Shown: positions 1-9,576, counted from the stretch's first letter. The stretch: DNA of 64,000 nucleotides from Bifidobacteriaceae bacterium UBA2724 (GCA_002353815.1 DEKK01000006.1:137988-201987), one strand, 5' to 3'. Program-made: numbers and translations. The notes: a model not told the origin generated them from the letters alone.

Positions 1-305
1 TGGAAGTCGGTCAGGCTCCCGTTCAGGAAGAGACCAACCCCGAGCTGGCCGTACCGATCGAAGACCTCAACCTCACGCAGCGTTCCTACAACTGCCTGAA
101 GCGCGAGGGCATTCACACGATCGGCGAGCTCATCAGCCATACCGAGCAGGACCTGCTCGATATTCGCAATTTCGGCATGAAGTCCATCGACGAGGTCAAG
201 GACAAGCTGCAGGCCCTCGGTCTGAGCCTCAAGACCTCTCCGCTGGGATCCACGCCGATCAATCTGGAAGGCGGCACCTTCTTCACGCCTGACGACGAGC
301 AGTAG
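1..305 (+). CDS. rpoA: DNA-directed RNA polymerase alpha subunit, 3' end only
   Basis: This is the C-terminal part of the RNA polymerase alpha subunit; the gene begins before the window. The reading frame starts at base 3 and ends at TAG 303-305, giving about 100 residues. The peptide contains the alpha-CTD helix-hairpin-helix fold: the IEDLNLTQRSYNCLKREGI segment followed by the RNFGMKSIDEVKDKL segment. In the holoenzyme this domain contacts UP elements and activators. It is followed 175 bp later by rplQ on the same strand, the usual end of the alpha operon. The short tail ending in acidic residues is ordinary for actinobacteria. Confidence 0.96.
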   Translation, partial: EVGQAPVQEETNPELAVPIEDLNLTQRSYNCLKREGIHTIGELISHTEQDLLDIRNFGMKSIDEVKDKLQALGLSLKTSPLGSTPINLEGGTFFTPDDEQ

Positions 306-480
306 CCCGCCGCCGGTCGAAGAATTCCGTCCCGTGGATACCGACGCTCCGACCAGGGGCGTTGGGATGCGCGGACGTCTGTCTGCGGACATGGGGCGGA
401 ATGACGCTTCCCGTATACACAGCGTCATGCGGATGTTCGGGCTGATGCCCACCTGCATGACGTGAAACAAGGAGATTATT

Positions 481-1107
481 ATGCCTACACCCAAGAAGGG
501 CCCGCGTCTCGCGTCAAGCCCCGCACATGAGCGCCTGATGCTCGCGAACATGGCCACCAGCCTGTTCCAGAACGGCTCCGTACGCACCACCCTCCCGAAG
601 GCCAAGCGCCTTCGTCCGCTCGCCGAGCGCCTCATCACGCTCGCGAAGCGCGGCGATCTGCACTCCCGCCGTCGCGTGATGCGCGTCATCCGAGACAAGT
701 CCATCGTGCACAAGCTCTTCACCGAGATTGCCGAGACCATGGAGCAGCGCGAAGGCGGCTACACCCGCATCGTGCATCTTGCCCCGCGTCGTGGAGATGC
801 CGCCCCGATGGCCATCATTTCCCTCGTCACCGAGCCGGTGAGCGCGAAGAAGGCCACCGTTGAGGAAGCCGAGGCTGTTGCCGCCGCTGCCGATGCAGCC
901 CGCGCCGATGGTGCTGCTGCCGACGCCGTTGAGGCTGCCGTCAAGGCGAACGAGAACAACGATGCCGACGTCGCCGCTGCTGACGCCGCTGCCGTCGATC
1001 TCGAGAAGACCGCCGAAGCCGCTGACGCCGAAGCCGCCGAGCAGGCCAACGAAGCCGACGTAGCTGACGAAGCCGTCGAGGCCGAGAAGAAGGCTGACAA
1101 GGAGTAA
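481..1107 (+). CDS. rplQ: 50S ribosomal protein L17 with long Ala/Glu-rich tail
   Basis: L17 is a structural protein of the large ribosomal subunit. Residues 1 to about 118 are the conserved domain (MPTPKKGPRLASSPAHERL start, then NMATSLF and the RIVHLAPRRGDAAPMA strand). Residues from about 120 to 208 form a low-complexity tail of Ala, Glu, Asp and Lys. Classical L17 is near 120 residues, so this protein is almost twice as long; extended tails are known in bifidobacteria and relatives, and the role is unknown. The start is fixed by AAGGAG seven bases upstream of ATG. It sits behind rpoA and ahead of a strong terminator. Confidence 0.96.
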   Translation: MPTPKKGPRLASSPAHERLMLANMATSLFQNGSVRTTLPKAKRLRPLAERLITLAKRGDLHSRRRVMRVIRDKSIVHKLFTEIAETMEQREGGYTRIVHLAPRRGDAAPMAIISLVTEPVSAKKATVEEAEAVAAAADAARADGAAADAVEAAVKANENNDADVAAADAAAVDLEKTAEAADAEAAEQANEADVADEAVEAEKKADKE

Positions 1108-1148
1108 CTCGTAGGGGAGTCGCAATCTCTCCCCTGAGAGCCTTATGA

Positions 1149-1190
1149 GAAAGGGCCCCGCATCCACTGGATGGGGGGCCCTTCTTTTTG
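1149..1190 (+). terminator. Intrinsic terminator of the alpha operon
   Basis: A stem of AAGGGCCCC pairing with GGGGGCCCTT around a short loop is followed by TTTTTG. It lies 42 bases after the rplQ stop. It separates rplQ from the convergent surface-protein gene. Confidence 0.88.
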
Positions 1191-1222
1191 TTTTCGTCTG
1201 GTCGTTGTTTTCGTCTGGTCGT
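1189..1222 (+). repeat. 17-bp direct repeat after the rplQ terminator
   Basis: The motif GTTTTCGTCTGGTCGTT occurs twice, head to tail, immediately after the terminator T-run. No function is apparent. Confidence 0.6.
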
Positions 1223-1272
1223 TGTGCAGGAGCGGTCCGGTCGCTGTAGCCAGATCTGTGCGATCGTCGCCG

Positions 1273-1308
1273 CGGACACGCGTGGTGAGGTCGCGGCGCG
1301 CGTGTCCG
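1273..1308 (-). terminator. Possible terminator hairpin of the surface-protein gene
   Basis: A perfect 10-bp inverted repeat (CGGACACGCG / CGCGTGTCCG) with a 16-base loop lies about 50 bases beyond the stop of the reverse-strand adhesin gene. There is no clear T-run, so it may be a factor-dependent end or simply an mRNA 3' structure. Confidence 0.4.
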
Positions 1309-1355
1309 GCCAGTACCAGCATATGATGCACGGCTCGCCTGCAGCCTCAGTTTTC

Positions 1356-4300
1356 CTAACGCCGCGACCTGCGTGCGCCGTGGCGCGGTCTTGCAATCTG
1401 TCCCGCATTCGTGGACATGGCTCGATGGCGGCACTGGCGGATGAGAATTGTGGAACCGGTGATCAGCATCGCTCCGCCGGTGCCGAGATATCCCCACGCC
1501 CCGCCGGCGAAGCCAGTCTGCGGCAGCGAGCCGGAGTCGCTCGGAGTGGTCTCCTCCGGCACGTTGGACCAGGGAATCGTGTATGAATCCGGATACACAT
1601 CGGCGCCGCTGATCGTGGTGCCCGGACTGACGATGGTGAACGGAATCGTGTCGGTGGGCAGCTGGTAGCCGTCCGGCGCATTGATTTCCTTGAGGTAATA
1701 CTTCGTGCCTTCGACCAGCGTCCAACCGTCCTCGGCCTTGTGACCGGAGATGCGCACAATGCCGTCTTTGTTCGACTCGAACACCTTGTCGGTGACCAGT
1801 TCGTCGGTGCTGGCGTTGTACAGCTGGAACTGTGCGCCTTCCAGAGGCTTGGACAGGTCGCCATTAGAATCCTTCAACAGGTTGATGCTAGGCACTGATG
1901 CGCCGCTTTCGGCATGATTGCCCAGCGACACGGTCTTCTGCACGGCGCTGGTCTGCGCATAGAGAGTGGCCGTGTTGGAATACGACACGTCGCCGGAGCC
2001 GGTCAGGAACGTCTTGTACGTGATGGTCGTCGCCTGGTTGTCGGGCATGACGAAGTTCAGGGTGTGCGTTTTTTCATCATATGTGTAGCTCGTGAGAGCC
2101 GGCGTGCTGGTAATCGACGAGAAGTCGGGCAGCATGTTGTCCGACATCGTGTCTTCCAGGCTCAGGGAATCGCCGTTGGGGTTCACGTCCGCGCCGTCGG
2201 GGTTCACCGTGAGCGTGAACTGCGCGGTGCCGGCGTTGGCGTCGACCGAGGTCTGCTCCTTGTTGACTGTCTTGTAGGTGTACGTGCCCGTGGCGGTCGA
2301 TGAGCTGCCATCCCACGTTGCGGTGTTCGTGAACGTCGTGGAATCCGAGCTCGATTTCGCGACCTGCGCGTCGAGTCTATGCAGGGCGTCGAGGTCTTTG
2401 ACGACGAGGTAATAGGTGATGCGGTACCACGCGTAGTAGGCGCCGTTCGAATCCTTGGCCAGCGCGTTCGCCGGCACGTGGATCGTCATGCCGGTGCTCG
2501 TGTCTGTGTGTAACACCGTGATGGCATTGCCTGAGGAATCCGTGTTGTATTTGTCCTGCCAATACTGGTCGTCGCTGCCATAGATGCCGCCCTGGGCGTT
2601 GTTTTGGCGGTCGATGTCGGTGCGCGTCGCCATCTGCTCGTCGGTGGCATAGGCGAAGAGGCTGGTGTCGTAGACATCGTCGATGTAGAAATCGCCGCCG
2701 GTCACGTCATGGAGCGTCAGCGTGTATTTGTACACAGGCAGTTTGACGGTGGTGCCGTCGGATTGTTCGGAATCCACGGTGCCGGCGGTCTCCACCTTCT
2801 TGCTGATGGTGTGGTGGGGCGGGGTCACCGAGGCGCTCGAGGTTTCGTCCACGCCGTTGGCACTGGCGACTTCGATGTTGGTGTGCGTGCTCTGCCCGCC
2901 GGAAGTATACGTCGTGAGCCATGTCTGGTTGACGTCGGTCTCCAACGTCACGGTGATGGTGCGGTCGGCGCTTGTGCTGCCGAGACCCAGCGTGTTGTGG
3001 GCGGCGTCCTTGTAGAACGTGATGATGAATTTCGGATTGTATCCGTCGGTGTCGGTCGTGGTCGCCGTCGTGTATGACTCGTCGCCCTCGAGACCGTCGA
3101 CTTTCAGCGTGCCATCGTGGTAGGTGTCGCAGTACTGGGTCGTGTTGTACCAGGTGCAGGGCAGGGTGTCGGTGATGACGAAGGAGTCGTATCCGGCCTT
3201 GGGGGCGTTCGCGGTGATCTGCCAGGTCGTCTGCGTGCTTGACGACGAGACGACGGATTTGCTCGTATGGAAGTCGAATTCGGGGCTCACCGTCGCCGTG
3301 GCGGTGGTGGAGGCGTATGCCGTCGACGCGGAGTTGCCGACCTGCTTGCTTTCCAGCGTGCCCGCCATGTTCACGGCGGTGTCGTATTCGGCGGTGTAGG
3401 AATACTTGCCGTCGGTGTCGGGCACGGTGTAGCTCCAGCTCGTGGCGGTAGACGTGTCGGTGACGCCCAGATCGCTCCACGCGACCTCGCGCTTGTCGAC
3501 CTGGGCGCCGCTGGCATCATGGACGGTGAAGGTCACGCCGGTGCCGGCGTATTTCATGATGCTCTGCGAATCCTCGCTGATGCTGTCCGAGATCTGCCCG
3601 CCGGCGAGGGAGACGCGGTGCCCGGTGTTGGCGTTGATGGTCCAGTGCACGGTGTGCGTCGTCGTGTCATCCGTGGATTTGGTGGTTTCGGATCCCACCT
3701 TGCTGATGCCCGAGATGGTGATCTTGCCGGTTTCGTCAGTGCTTTTCGTGTTGTCGCCGCTGTCGGAGTCGCCGTCGGACGTGGCCGTGACTGTGTTCTT
3801 CGAGTTGTCGGCGGTGACGGCGCCACCGAACTTGGAGTAGTCGATCGCGCCGTCATAGGTCAGCGTGATGACTTCTTTGTGGTTCATCTGCGGCGTGGTG
3901 AAGGTGAATCCGTTGCCGTTGGTCTGCACGGTGTAGTCGCTGGAGTTCCCGGACACCTTCAGCGTCGACGGGTCGTATGTGATGGCCGAGCCCGAGATGG
4001 CGTCGTCGACCTTGACGTTCTCGCTGGTGCCGGTCGACGTGATGGTGACGGTGTAGTGCATGACTCCCGCCGTCGCATCGTATTCCGAGCTTTTTGCGAC
4101 GGCCACGTTGTTGTCGGTGTCCTTTTCGAACTTCAGCGTCACTTTATCAGAAAGCGGGACGCTGTTCGCCACGTTCTGCAGGGTGAACTTGAGGTCCAGC
4201 CCCACGTGCGCGTTGGACGAATTCGTGAGGTATGTGAAGTTCGGATCGTTCTGATTCCATGTGATGGTCAGTTTTCCGTCTTTGATGCTCCATGTGTTGC

Positions 4301-4727
4301 CGCTGACGACATAGGTCTTGCTGTCCTGCTTCACGGGCACGTCGAAGGTGCCCGACGTGTCGACCGGCTCGAATCCGTCGGGAAGGGTGTAGTACAGCGC
4401 CGTGTCTGAGAACTGCGTGTTTTCGGTTTCGGCGAATGCGAATTTCATAGTGATCTCGTCGCCATCACGGTAGTGATAGGTGCCGTTCGAATCTGCCTCG
4501 ATGCCGCTGATCGAGGCCGAGGTGAGGAAGTCGCGGATGTTGTCGCTTGTCTGCGATTGCGCCCATGACGGTCGCACGATGCCGATGCAGCCGGCTGCTA
4601 TCAGGGCCACCGCGACGAGCAGCGACAGCACCGCGGTGGCGTGCAGACGGCGGACGCTTCGGTCTGCGTGCCGTGCTCCGCCTGCAACGGTTTGTGCGCG
4701 TGCCTTGCTGTTTCTCCAAAACTCCAT
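1356..4727 (-). CDS. LPXTG-anchored surface protein with SpaA/Cna_B-type domain
   Basis: A 1,123-residue secreted cell-wall protein, probably an adhesin. The start at 4727 has GAGG seven bases upstream. Residues 1 to about 57 form a long signal peptide: an Arg-rich N-region, a hydrophobic stretch from VLSLLVAV to AAGC, and cleavage probably after SWA. The middle consists of beta-rich, Thr/Ser/Asp-rich repeats typical of Ig-like adhesin modules. A Cna_B/SpaA domain lies near residues 940-1040 with the KEINAPDGY box that supplies the isopeptide Glu. LPQTG is at about 1068-1072, followed by a hydrophobic segment and RQCRHR. Oddly, about 26 more residues follow the usual basic stop-transfer signal. 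No sortase or second pilin is nearby, so a stand-alone adhesin anchored by a housekeeping sortase is more likely than a pilus subunit. Confidence 0.85.
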   Translation of the reverse strand: MEFWRNSKARAQTVAGGARHADRSVRRLHATAVLSLLVAVALIAAGCIGIVRPSWAQSQTSDNIRDFLTSASISGIEADSNGTYHYRDGDEITMKFAFAETENTQFSDTALYYTLPDGFEPVDTSGTFDVPVKQDSKTYVVSGNTWSIKDGKLTITWNQNDPNFTYLTNSSNAHVGLDLKFTLQNVANSVPLSDKVTLKFEKDTDNNVAVAKSSEYDATAGVMHYTVTITSTGTSENVKVDDAISGSAITYDPSTLKVSGNSSDYTVQTNGNGFTFTTPQMNHKEVITLTYDGAIDYSKFGGAVTADNSKNTVTATSDGDSDSGDNTKSTDETGKITISGISKVGSETTKSTDDTTTHTVHWTINANTGHRVSLAGGQISDSISEDSQSIMKYAGTGVTFTVHDASGAQVDKREVAWSDLGVTDTSTATSWSYTVPDTDGKYSYTAEYDTAVNMAGTLESKQVGNSASTAYASTTATATVSPEFDFHTSKSVVSSSSTQTTWQITANAPKAGYDSFVITDTLPCTWYNTTQYCDTYHDGTLKVDGLEGDESYTTATTTDTDGYNPKFIITFYKDAAHNTLGLGSTSADRTITVTLETDVNQTWLTTYTSGGQSTHTNIEVASANGVDETSSASVTPPHHTISKKVETAGTVDSEQSDGTTVKLPVYKYTLTLHDVTGGDFYIDDVYDTSLFAYATDEQMATRTDIDRQNNAQGGIYGSDDQYWQDKYNTDSSGNAITVLHTDTSTGMTIHVPANALAKDSNGAYYAWYRITYYLVVKDLDALHRLDAQVAKSSSDSTTFTNTATWDGSSSTATGTYTYKTVNKEQTSVDANAGTAQFTLTVNPDGADVNPNGDSLSLEDTMSDNMLPDFSSITSTPALTSYTYDEKTHTLNFVMPDNQATTITYKTFLTGSGDVSYSNTATLYAQTSAVQKTVSLGNHAESGASVPSINLLKDSNGDLSKPLEGAQFQLYNASTDELVTDKVFESNKDGIVRISGHKAEDGWTLVEGTKYYLKEINAPDGYQLPTDTIPFTIVSPGTTISGADVYPDSYTIPWSNVPEETTPSDSGSLPQTGFAGGAWGYLGTGGAMLITGSTILIRQCRHRAMSTNAGQIARPRHGARRSRR

Positions 4728-5350
4728 GCCGTACCTCGGTCTCGCCTTCTGCTGAAAGCAGATAGTGGCCGAACGGCACAGAAATTGACATCGACCGTCT
4801 CCACCTTGGAGTTGCGACGGTTCGGTGCCATGCCGCGCAGATGCCTCCACTGGGTTTTCCCTATCCCTGACGGGATGCAACTGCGCGTTGTGCCGGCGCA
4901 CGCTCGACGCTGCAGGCTCTGTGGCGGCTGCTCGCCATATCCCCAGTGCCTTGCGGCACAGATTCTCGGCGTGCACATCGTGAAGTACGAGGCTTCCGGG
5001 AAAGGCGAGGTCGTCGCAGAGAGGCGGCATCTGGCGGCGCACAGCGATCCATCTATCTTCCCTCTTGCACCACAAATGATAATTGCACTGTATGACCTCT
5101 CTATGAACGCTGTGATGGATTGTGCCGGATGCGAAAGATCTGCGGGGCGCGGGATGGAAGAAACCCGACAATGACGGGGTTGAGGAAGGGCGACGAAAGG
5201 ATGGCGCGTTGGCGCGATGCGAGGCCCTGCGAGGGGGCGAGGCTTCGTGGGGACTGAGGTTCCGTGCGCCGAGGTTTCTGCGGTCACCGCTGCGTTGTGG
5301 CCGTCGTGGTCTCGCGACCGCCGTGGCGTCGCTGTGGCATGATGGAACGC
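4728..5350. other. Divergent intergenic region between adhesin and truA
   Basis: No convincing gene. Most of it is G+C-rich, with an A/T-rich patch around 5070-5105 that could hold the adhesin promoter on the reverse strand, but no -35/-10 pair was clear enough to call. Open frames crossing it have no ribosome binding site and no recognisable protein. Confidence 0.5.
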
Positions 5351-6250
5351 ATGAGACTTCGCATCGACCTTGCATACGACGGCACGGATTTTCACGGATG
5401 GGCCACCCAGCCCGGTCTGCGCACCGTGCAGGGAGAGGTCGAACGCGCCCTGTCGATGGCCCTGCACATCGGGCCCGACGGGGAATGGCCGCGGCTCGTG
5501 GTGGCGGGCCGCACCGACACCGGGGTGCACGCCCTGCATCAGGTGTGCCATCTCGACGTCGACGATGCCGTGCTGGCGCGGGCTGTGGGGCACATGGACG
5601 TCGATCCCTGTGAGGCGCTGCTGCGTCGCCTGCGCCATATCGTGCCGTCCGACATCGCGATCCATGCGGTGCGCGAGGCTCCGGAGGGCTTCGACGCCCG
5701 GTTCTCGGCGCTCGAACGGGTGTATGTGTATCGCATCAGCGACGCGCGGTGCGACACCGACCCCCGGTTGCATGACATGGTGCTGCCGCTGGACTATGAC
5801 TTTGACGTCGATGCGATGAACGAGGCGGCGGCGTACGCGGTGGGACTTCATGATTTCGGCAGCTTCGCCACCCCCAATCCCGGAGGCACCACGATCCGCG
5901 AGGTGAAAAGCGTGGCGTGGCGCCGCGCCGGCTCCGCCGTTTTCGCCGACCCCGACGGCGATCCGACGCACGCCGTGCCCTATGCGGAATCCGGGCTGCT
6001 CACCTTTTCGATCGTCGCCGACGCCTTCGCCCACAACATGGTGCGGTCGCTGGTCAACGCCTGCATCCAGGTGGGGCGCGGCCGCAAAACCGTGGAATGG
6101 TTCGCTCAGAAGATCGCGCATCCCGTTCGCGAAGGAGGAACCGGTCCCGCTCCGGCATGCGGGCTCACCCTCGAACGCGTCGTGTATCCGCCGGATGGCC
6201 AGCTCGGCCCGCGGGCAGCGGCGATTCGCGCCCGCCGCACCCTGGAATAG
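5351..6250 (+). CDS. truA: tRNA pseudouridine(38-40) synthase TruA
   Basis: TruA isomerises uridines 38-40 of the tRNA anticodon arm. The 299-residue protein starts RLRIDLAYDGTDFHGWA and carries the catalytic motif GRTDTGVHAL with Asp56 as nucleophile. Later family blocks include the Arg/Tyr pair in RVYVYRIS, the HDFGSFAT segment and the C-terminal HNMVRSLV motif. Longer starts exist at 5339 and 5342, but homology begins at 5351. In many bifidobacteria truA follows rplQ directly; here the reverse-strand adhesin lies between them. The length is slightly above the usual 250-290 residues. Confidence 0.95.
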   Translation: MRLRIDLAYDGTDFHGWATQPGLRTVQGEVERALSMALHIGPDGEWPRLVVAGRTDTGVHALHQVCHLDVDDAVLARAVGHMDVDPCEALLRRLRHIVPSDIAIHAVREAPEGFDARFSALERVYVYRISDARCDTDPRLHDMVLPLDYDFDVDAMNEAAAYAVGLHDFGSFATPNPGGTTIREVKSVAWRRAGSAVFADPDGDPTHAVPYAESGLLTFSIVADAFAHNMVRSLVNACIQVGRGRKTVEWFAQKIAHPVREGGTGPAPACGLTLERVVYPPDGQLGPRAAAIRARRTLE

Positions 6251-6434
6251 CGCCGCGCTCCTGGGACAGCGCCATGGGGGACGCCATACCCTTGCAATAG
6301 CCGTCTCAGGGCGGCGCAGGGCGTCGGCCTTGCGCCCGCCGTGCGTTTCGTATCATGCGCGAAACATTCGTAACATCCTCCGATTCCACTCCTCGCCTAC
6401 GGTAGCTGTGAAAAGAACTGCACAGGGGGCGGAT

Positions 6435-8606
6435 ATGGACATGGACAAGACGGCAGCGGACCGCGCCGACGAATTCGTGGAACGACGCGACGAGATCAAC
6501 CGCGAGCTCGGACGCAACGGCGTGCGCTTCGGCATCTACAAGGACGGCGAGTACCACGACCAGCTGTTCCCATATGATCCGATTCCTCGCATCATCCCGT
6601 CGTATGAGTTCGACCAGCTGGAAGCGGGATTGAAACAGCGCGTCAACGCGCTCAACGCATTCCTGCGCGACATCTACTCCGACAAACAGATCGTGCATGA
6701 CGGCGTGGTGCCCGAATCCTATGTGTACACCTCGGCCGGATACTACCCGCAGGTCAACGGCGTGATGCCGCCGGCCGGCATCTTCGCGCATATCGCCGGC
6801 GAAGACCTCGTGCAGGGGCAGGACGGGCAGTGGTGGGTGCTCGAAGACAACCTGCGCATCCCCTCGGGCGCGAGCTACCCGCTGTTCGTGCGCGACATCG
6901 AGCGTCGCATCAGCCCGCACGTGTTCCGCGACGTCCACGTGCGCGACAACCGCGAATACCCGCAGCTGCTGCGCAAGTCCATGGATTTCGTCTCGGCCAA
7001 GGGCATCAACGTAGTGCTCACGCCCGGCCGGTACAACTCGGCGTTCTTCGAGCACGCCTATCTGGCCGAGAAAACCGGCGCGGTGCTCGCATTCCCCGAG
7101 GACCTCGAGGTGCAGGCCAACAAGCTGTATTTCATCGACTATGCAGGCCGCCGCCACCGCGTGGGCGCCGTGTACCGCAGGCTTTCCGACGAATACCTCG
7201 ACCCATTCGCCTTCAACCCGGATTCCGTCATCGGCGTGCCCGGGCTGCTGGGCGCCTACCGCGCGGGCAACGTGGCCATCATCAACGCGCCCGGCAACGG
7301 CGTGGCCGACGACAAGGCCGTGTATTACTTCGTGCCGGCGATGATCCAGTACTACCTGCACGAAGACCCGATTCTGCACAACGCGCCCACGTACATGCCC
7401 ATGTACGACGAGGACCGCAAGACCGTGCTCGACAGGCTCGGCGAGCTCGTGATCAAGGACGTGGCGGAGGCCGGCGGCTATGGCGTGGTGTTCGGCTCCA
7501 CGCTCGATGCGAGGGGCCTTGCCGAGATGCGCGAACGCATCACCAAGGAGCCGCGGCGGTTCATCGCACAGGAGGTCATCCAGTTCCGCGACCTCGACGT
7601 GGTCGATCCGAAGACGGGGGAGCACGTGCCCCGCAAGGCCGACCTGCGCGCGTTCGTCGTGACGGGCAAGGACACGCAGGTGTGGTATTCGGGCCTCACC
7701 AGGTATTCGAGCATCCCGGGCAAGATGATCGTCAACTCGTCGCAGGGCGGCGGGTTCAAGGACACGTGGGTGCTGGCGCCCGACGGCGATTCGCTCGCCG
7801 GGAACCTGCGCAAGAGCGGGCCGATCCGGCTGCCATCGGATTCCTCGGCGCACTCGGCGTCACTCATCACGTCGTCGAAGGCCGACAACCTGTATTGGCT
7901 GGGCCGTTACACGGAGCGCGTCTTCACCACGCTCAACAGGTTCTTCCCGTTCTACGACCAGGTGATGGACAGCGACGTGAACGCCTTCAAGCCCTTCGCG
8001 GACGCCCTTGACCTGCCAACGGATTTCGAGGATTTCGATTCGTTCGTGCAGACGTTCCTCTATGACTCGTCGAACCGCAATTCCGTGCTCAGCGCGATGG
8101 ACGCCGCGTTTGAGAACGCCGTGGTGCTGCGCCCGGTGCTGGGGACGCAGGCGATCTCGTACATCGAGCTGGCGCTGCGCGTCATGAGCGAGGGGAACGA
8201 AAGCGACGAGTCCGACATATACCGCCAAAGGGACGTGACCGACCACATCCTCACCTTCTGGGGCAGCGTCGAGAACTCGGGCGTGGCGCCGTTGCTCAAA
8301 TCGTTCCTGTTCATCGGCAAATACATCGAGCGCATCGAGCTCTACACCCGCCTGGGCGTCGATTTCGAAGAGGCCGAACCTGCGATCGACAAACTGTTTT
8401 CGTTCTGCAAGATCGTGCGCGGCAATCCGCTGCCGCGCTGCTATTGCGACGGCCTGCAGTGGCTCGTCGACCACTTGCCAGACCGCGGGTATCCGGGGAT
8501 CGCCAGGGATGTGGAAGGGATGCTGCAGAGCTTCTCCGACCTGGTGCCCGCCTCGGACAGGAACGGTTCCGTGGCCTCGATGTCGCAGGACGCGGCGCGG
8601 CCGTGA
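6435..8606 (+). CDS. Circularly permuted ATP-grasp protein fused to alpha-E domain
   Basis: A 723-residue cytosolic protein. The N-terminal two thirds match the circularly permuted ATP-grasp family (former DUF404/DUF407): GVRFGIYKDG, the VLEDNLRIPSGASY segment, VVLTPGRYNSAFFEHA, and a nucleotide-binding part with AGGYGVVFG and SSQGGGFKDTW. The C-terminal third, from SSKADNLYWLGRYTER onward, is the all-helical alpha-E domain (DUF403). The start at 6435 follows AGGGGGCG. The next gene, 131 bp downstream, is a transglutaminase-like protein, the usual partner. ATP-grasp folds join a carboxylate to an amine, so a peptide or amide ligase is a reasonable inference; the substrate is not settled. Confidence 0.88.
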   Translation: MDMDKTAADRADEFVERRDEINRELGRNGVRFGIYKDGEYHDQLFPYDPIPRIIPSYEFDQLEAGLKQRVNALNAFLRDIYSDKQIVHDGVVPESYVYTSAGYYPQVNGVMPPAGIFAHIAGEDLVQGQDGQWWVLEDNLRIPSGASYPLFVRDIERRISPHVFRDVHVRDNREYPQLLRKSMDFVSAKGINVVLTPGRYNSAFFEHAYLAEKTGAVLAFPEDLEVQANKLYFIDYAGRRHRVGAVYRRLSDEYLDPFAFNPDSVIGVPGLLGAYRAGNVAIINAPGNGVADDKAVYYFVPAMIQYYLHEDPILHNAPTYMPMYDEDRKTVLDRLGELVIKDVAEAGGYGVVFGSTLDARGLAEMRERITKEPRRFIAQEVIQFRDLDVVDPKTGEHVPRKADLRAFVVTGKDTQVWYSGLTRYSSIPGKMIVNSSQGGGFKDTWVLAPDGDSLAGNLRKSGPIRLPSDSSAHSASLITSSKADNLYWLGRYTERVFTTLNRFFPFYDQVMDSDVNAFKPFADALDLPTDFEDFDSFVQTFLYDSSNRNSVLSAMDAAFENAVVLRPVLGTQAISYIELALRVMSEGNESDESDIYRQRDVTDHILTFWGSVENSGVAPLLKSFLFIGKYIERIELYTRLGVDFEEAEPAIDKLFSFCKIVRGNPLPRCYCDGLQWLVDHLPDRGYPGIARDVEGMLQSFSDLVPASDRNGSVASMSQDAARP

Positions 8607-8737
8607 CCTGCGCGGCGCTCGCGATGCCAAGGGAGCGGGCGCCGCGATTTTTGCAAAGGGGGACGTCGCGTGGCAAGATGTAGCGCGGTCAGCGAATTCC
8701 TAGCGAATTCCTTCATCCCGCTGCGAAAGGGAGAACC

Positions 8738-9538
8738 ATGAAGAAGCTGGTGTTCGACTACGAGATGCGGCTCTCGTTCAGTTCGCCTGTGACCGAACAT
8801 CGGTTTCAGCTGCGCTGCGTCCCCAACACCGGGCCCCGCCAGCAGGTCATGGACGTCGAGGTGTCGGTCGAGCCCCAGTGCGACCTGGACACCGAGATCG
8901 ATTCGTTCGACTCCATCGTCATGACGGGCTTCCTGCCCCAGCCGCACACGCAGTTCAACTACGAGGTCAAGGGCATCGTGTTCGTGGACAATTCGAACAC
9001 GCACGCCGAGATTTTCAAACCGCTGTACCGTTTCGATTCCTGCCTCACCCAGCAGGGGCCCGAGCTCAGGACCTTGACCGAGGCGTGCCGCGAACGGCTG
9101 CGCAACGAGACCAACACCGGATCGCCGGTGGATGTGTCGCGCGTCGTGATGGACGAGGTGTACAACGCGTTCACGTATGCGCCGGGGTCCACGTCGATCC
9201 GGACCACGGCGGAGCAGGCGCTCGCCCAGCACAAAGGCGTGTGCCAGGACTATGCGCACGTCATGCTGTCGGTGTGCCGTCACCTGGGCATCGCGACGCG
9301 CTACATCGCCGGGTTGCTCGGTGGCGAGGGCGCCACTCATGCCTGGGTCGAGGTCTATCACCGCAACCGGTGGATCGGCCTGGACCCGACGCACAACCGC
9401 ATGGTGGACGACAACTACATCACCATCGCGCACGGGCGCGATTACCGCGACTGCATGCTCGACATCGGCACGTTCATGGGCAACGATGTGAAGCAGACGC
9501 AGTGGGTCAACGCCTCGGTGCACGAGCAGAAGGACTGA
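8738..9538 (+). CDS. Transglutaminase-like cysteine protease family protein
   Basis: A 266-residue protein with an N-terminal bacterial transglutaminase-like beta domain (about 1-110) and a transglutaminase/protease core. The catalytic triad is visible: Cys169 in GVCQDYAHVM, His201 in ATHAWVEV and Asp216 in LDPTHNR. There is no signal peptide, so it should act in the cytoplasm. It is paired with the ATP-grasp/alpha-E gene just upstream, an arrangement found widely in bacteria. The likely roles are hydrolysis or transfer at a peptide or isopeptide bond made by the neighbour; this is inference. The start has AAAGGGAG just upstream. Confidence 0.9.
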   Translation: MKKLVFDYEMRLSFSSPVTEHRFQLRCVPNTGPRQQVMDVEVSVEPQCDLDTEIDSFDSIVMTGFLPQPHTQFNYEVKGIVFVDNSNTHAEIFKPLYRFDSCLTQQGPELRTLTEACRERLRNETNTGSPVDVSRVVMDEVYNAFTYAPGSTSIRTTAEQALAQHKGVCQDYAHVMLSVCRHLGIATRYIAGLLGGEGATHAWVEVYHRNRWIGLDPTHNRMVDDNYITIAHGRDYRDCMLDIGTFMGNDVKQTQWVNASVHEQKD

Positions 9539-9576
9539 GCGGCGGCGCGATTATCCGATTCTCTGGCGCGTCGAAG

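Noticed and set aside
1356..4727. Pilus locus
   Set aside because: Only one LPXTG gene, no class C sortase, and no second pilin. Called a stand-alone adhesin.
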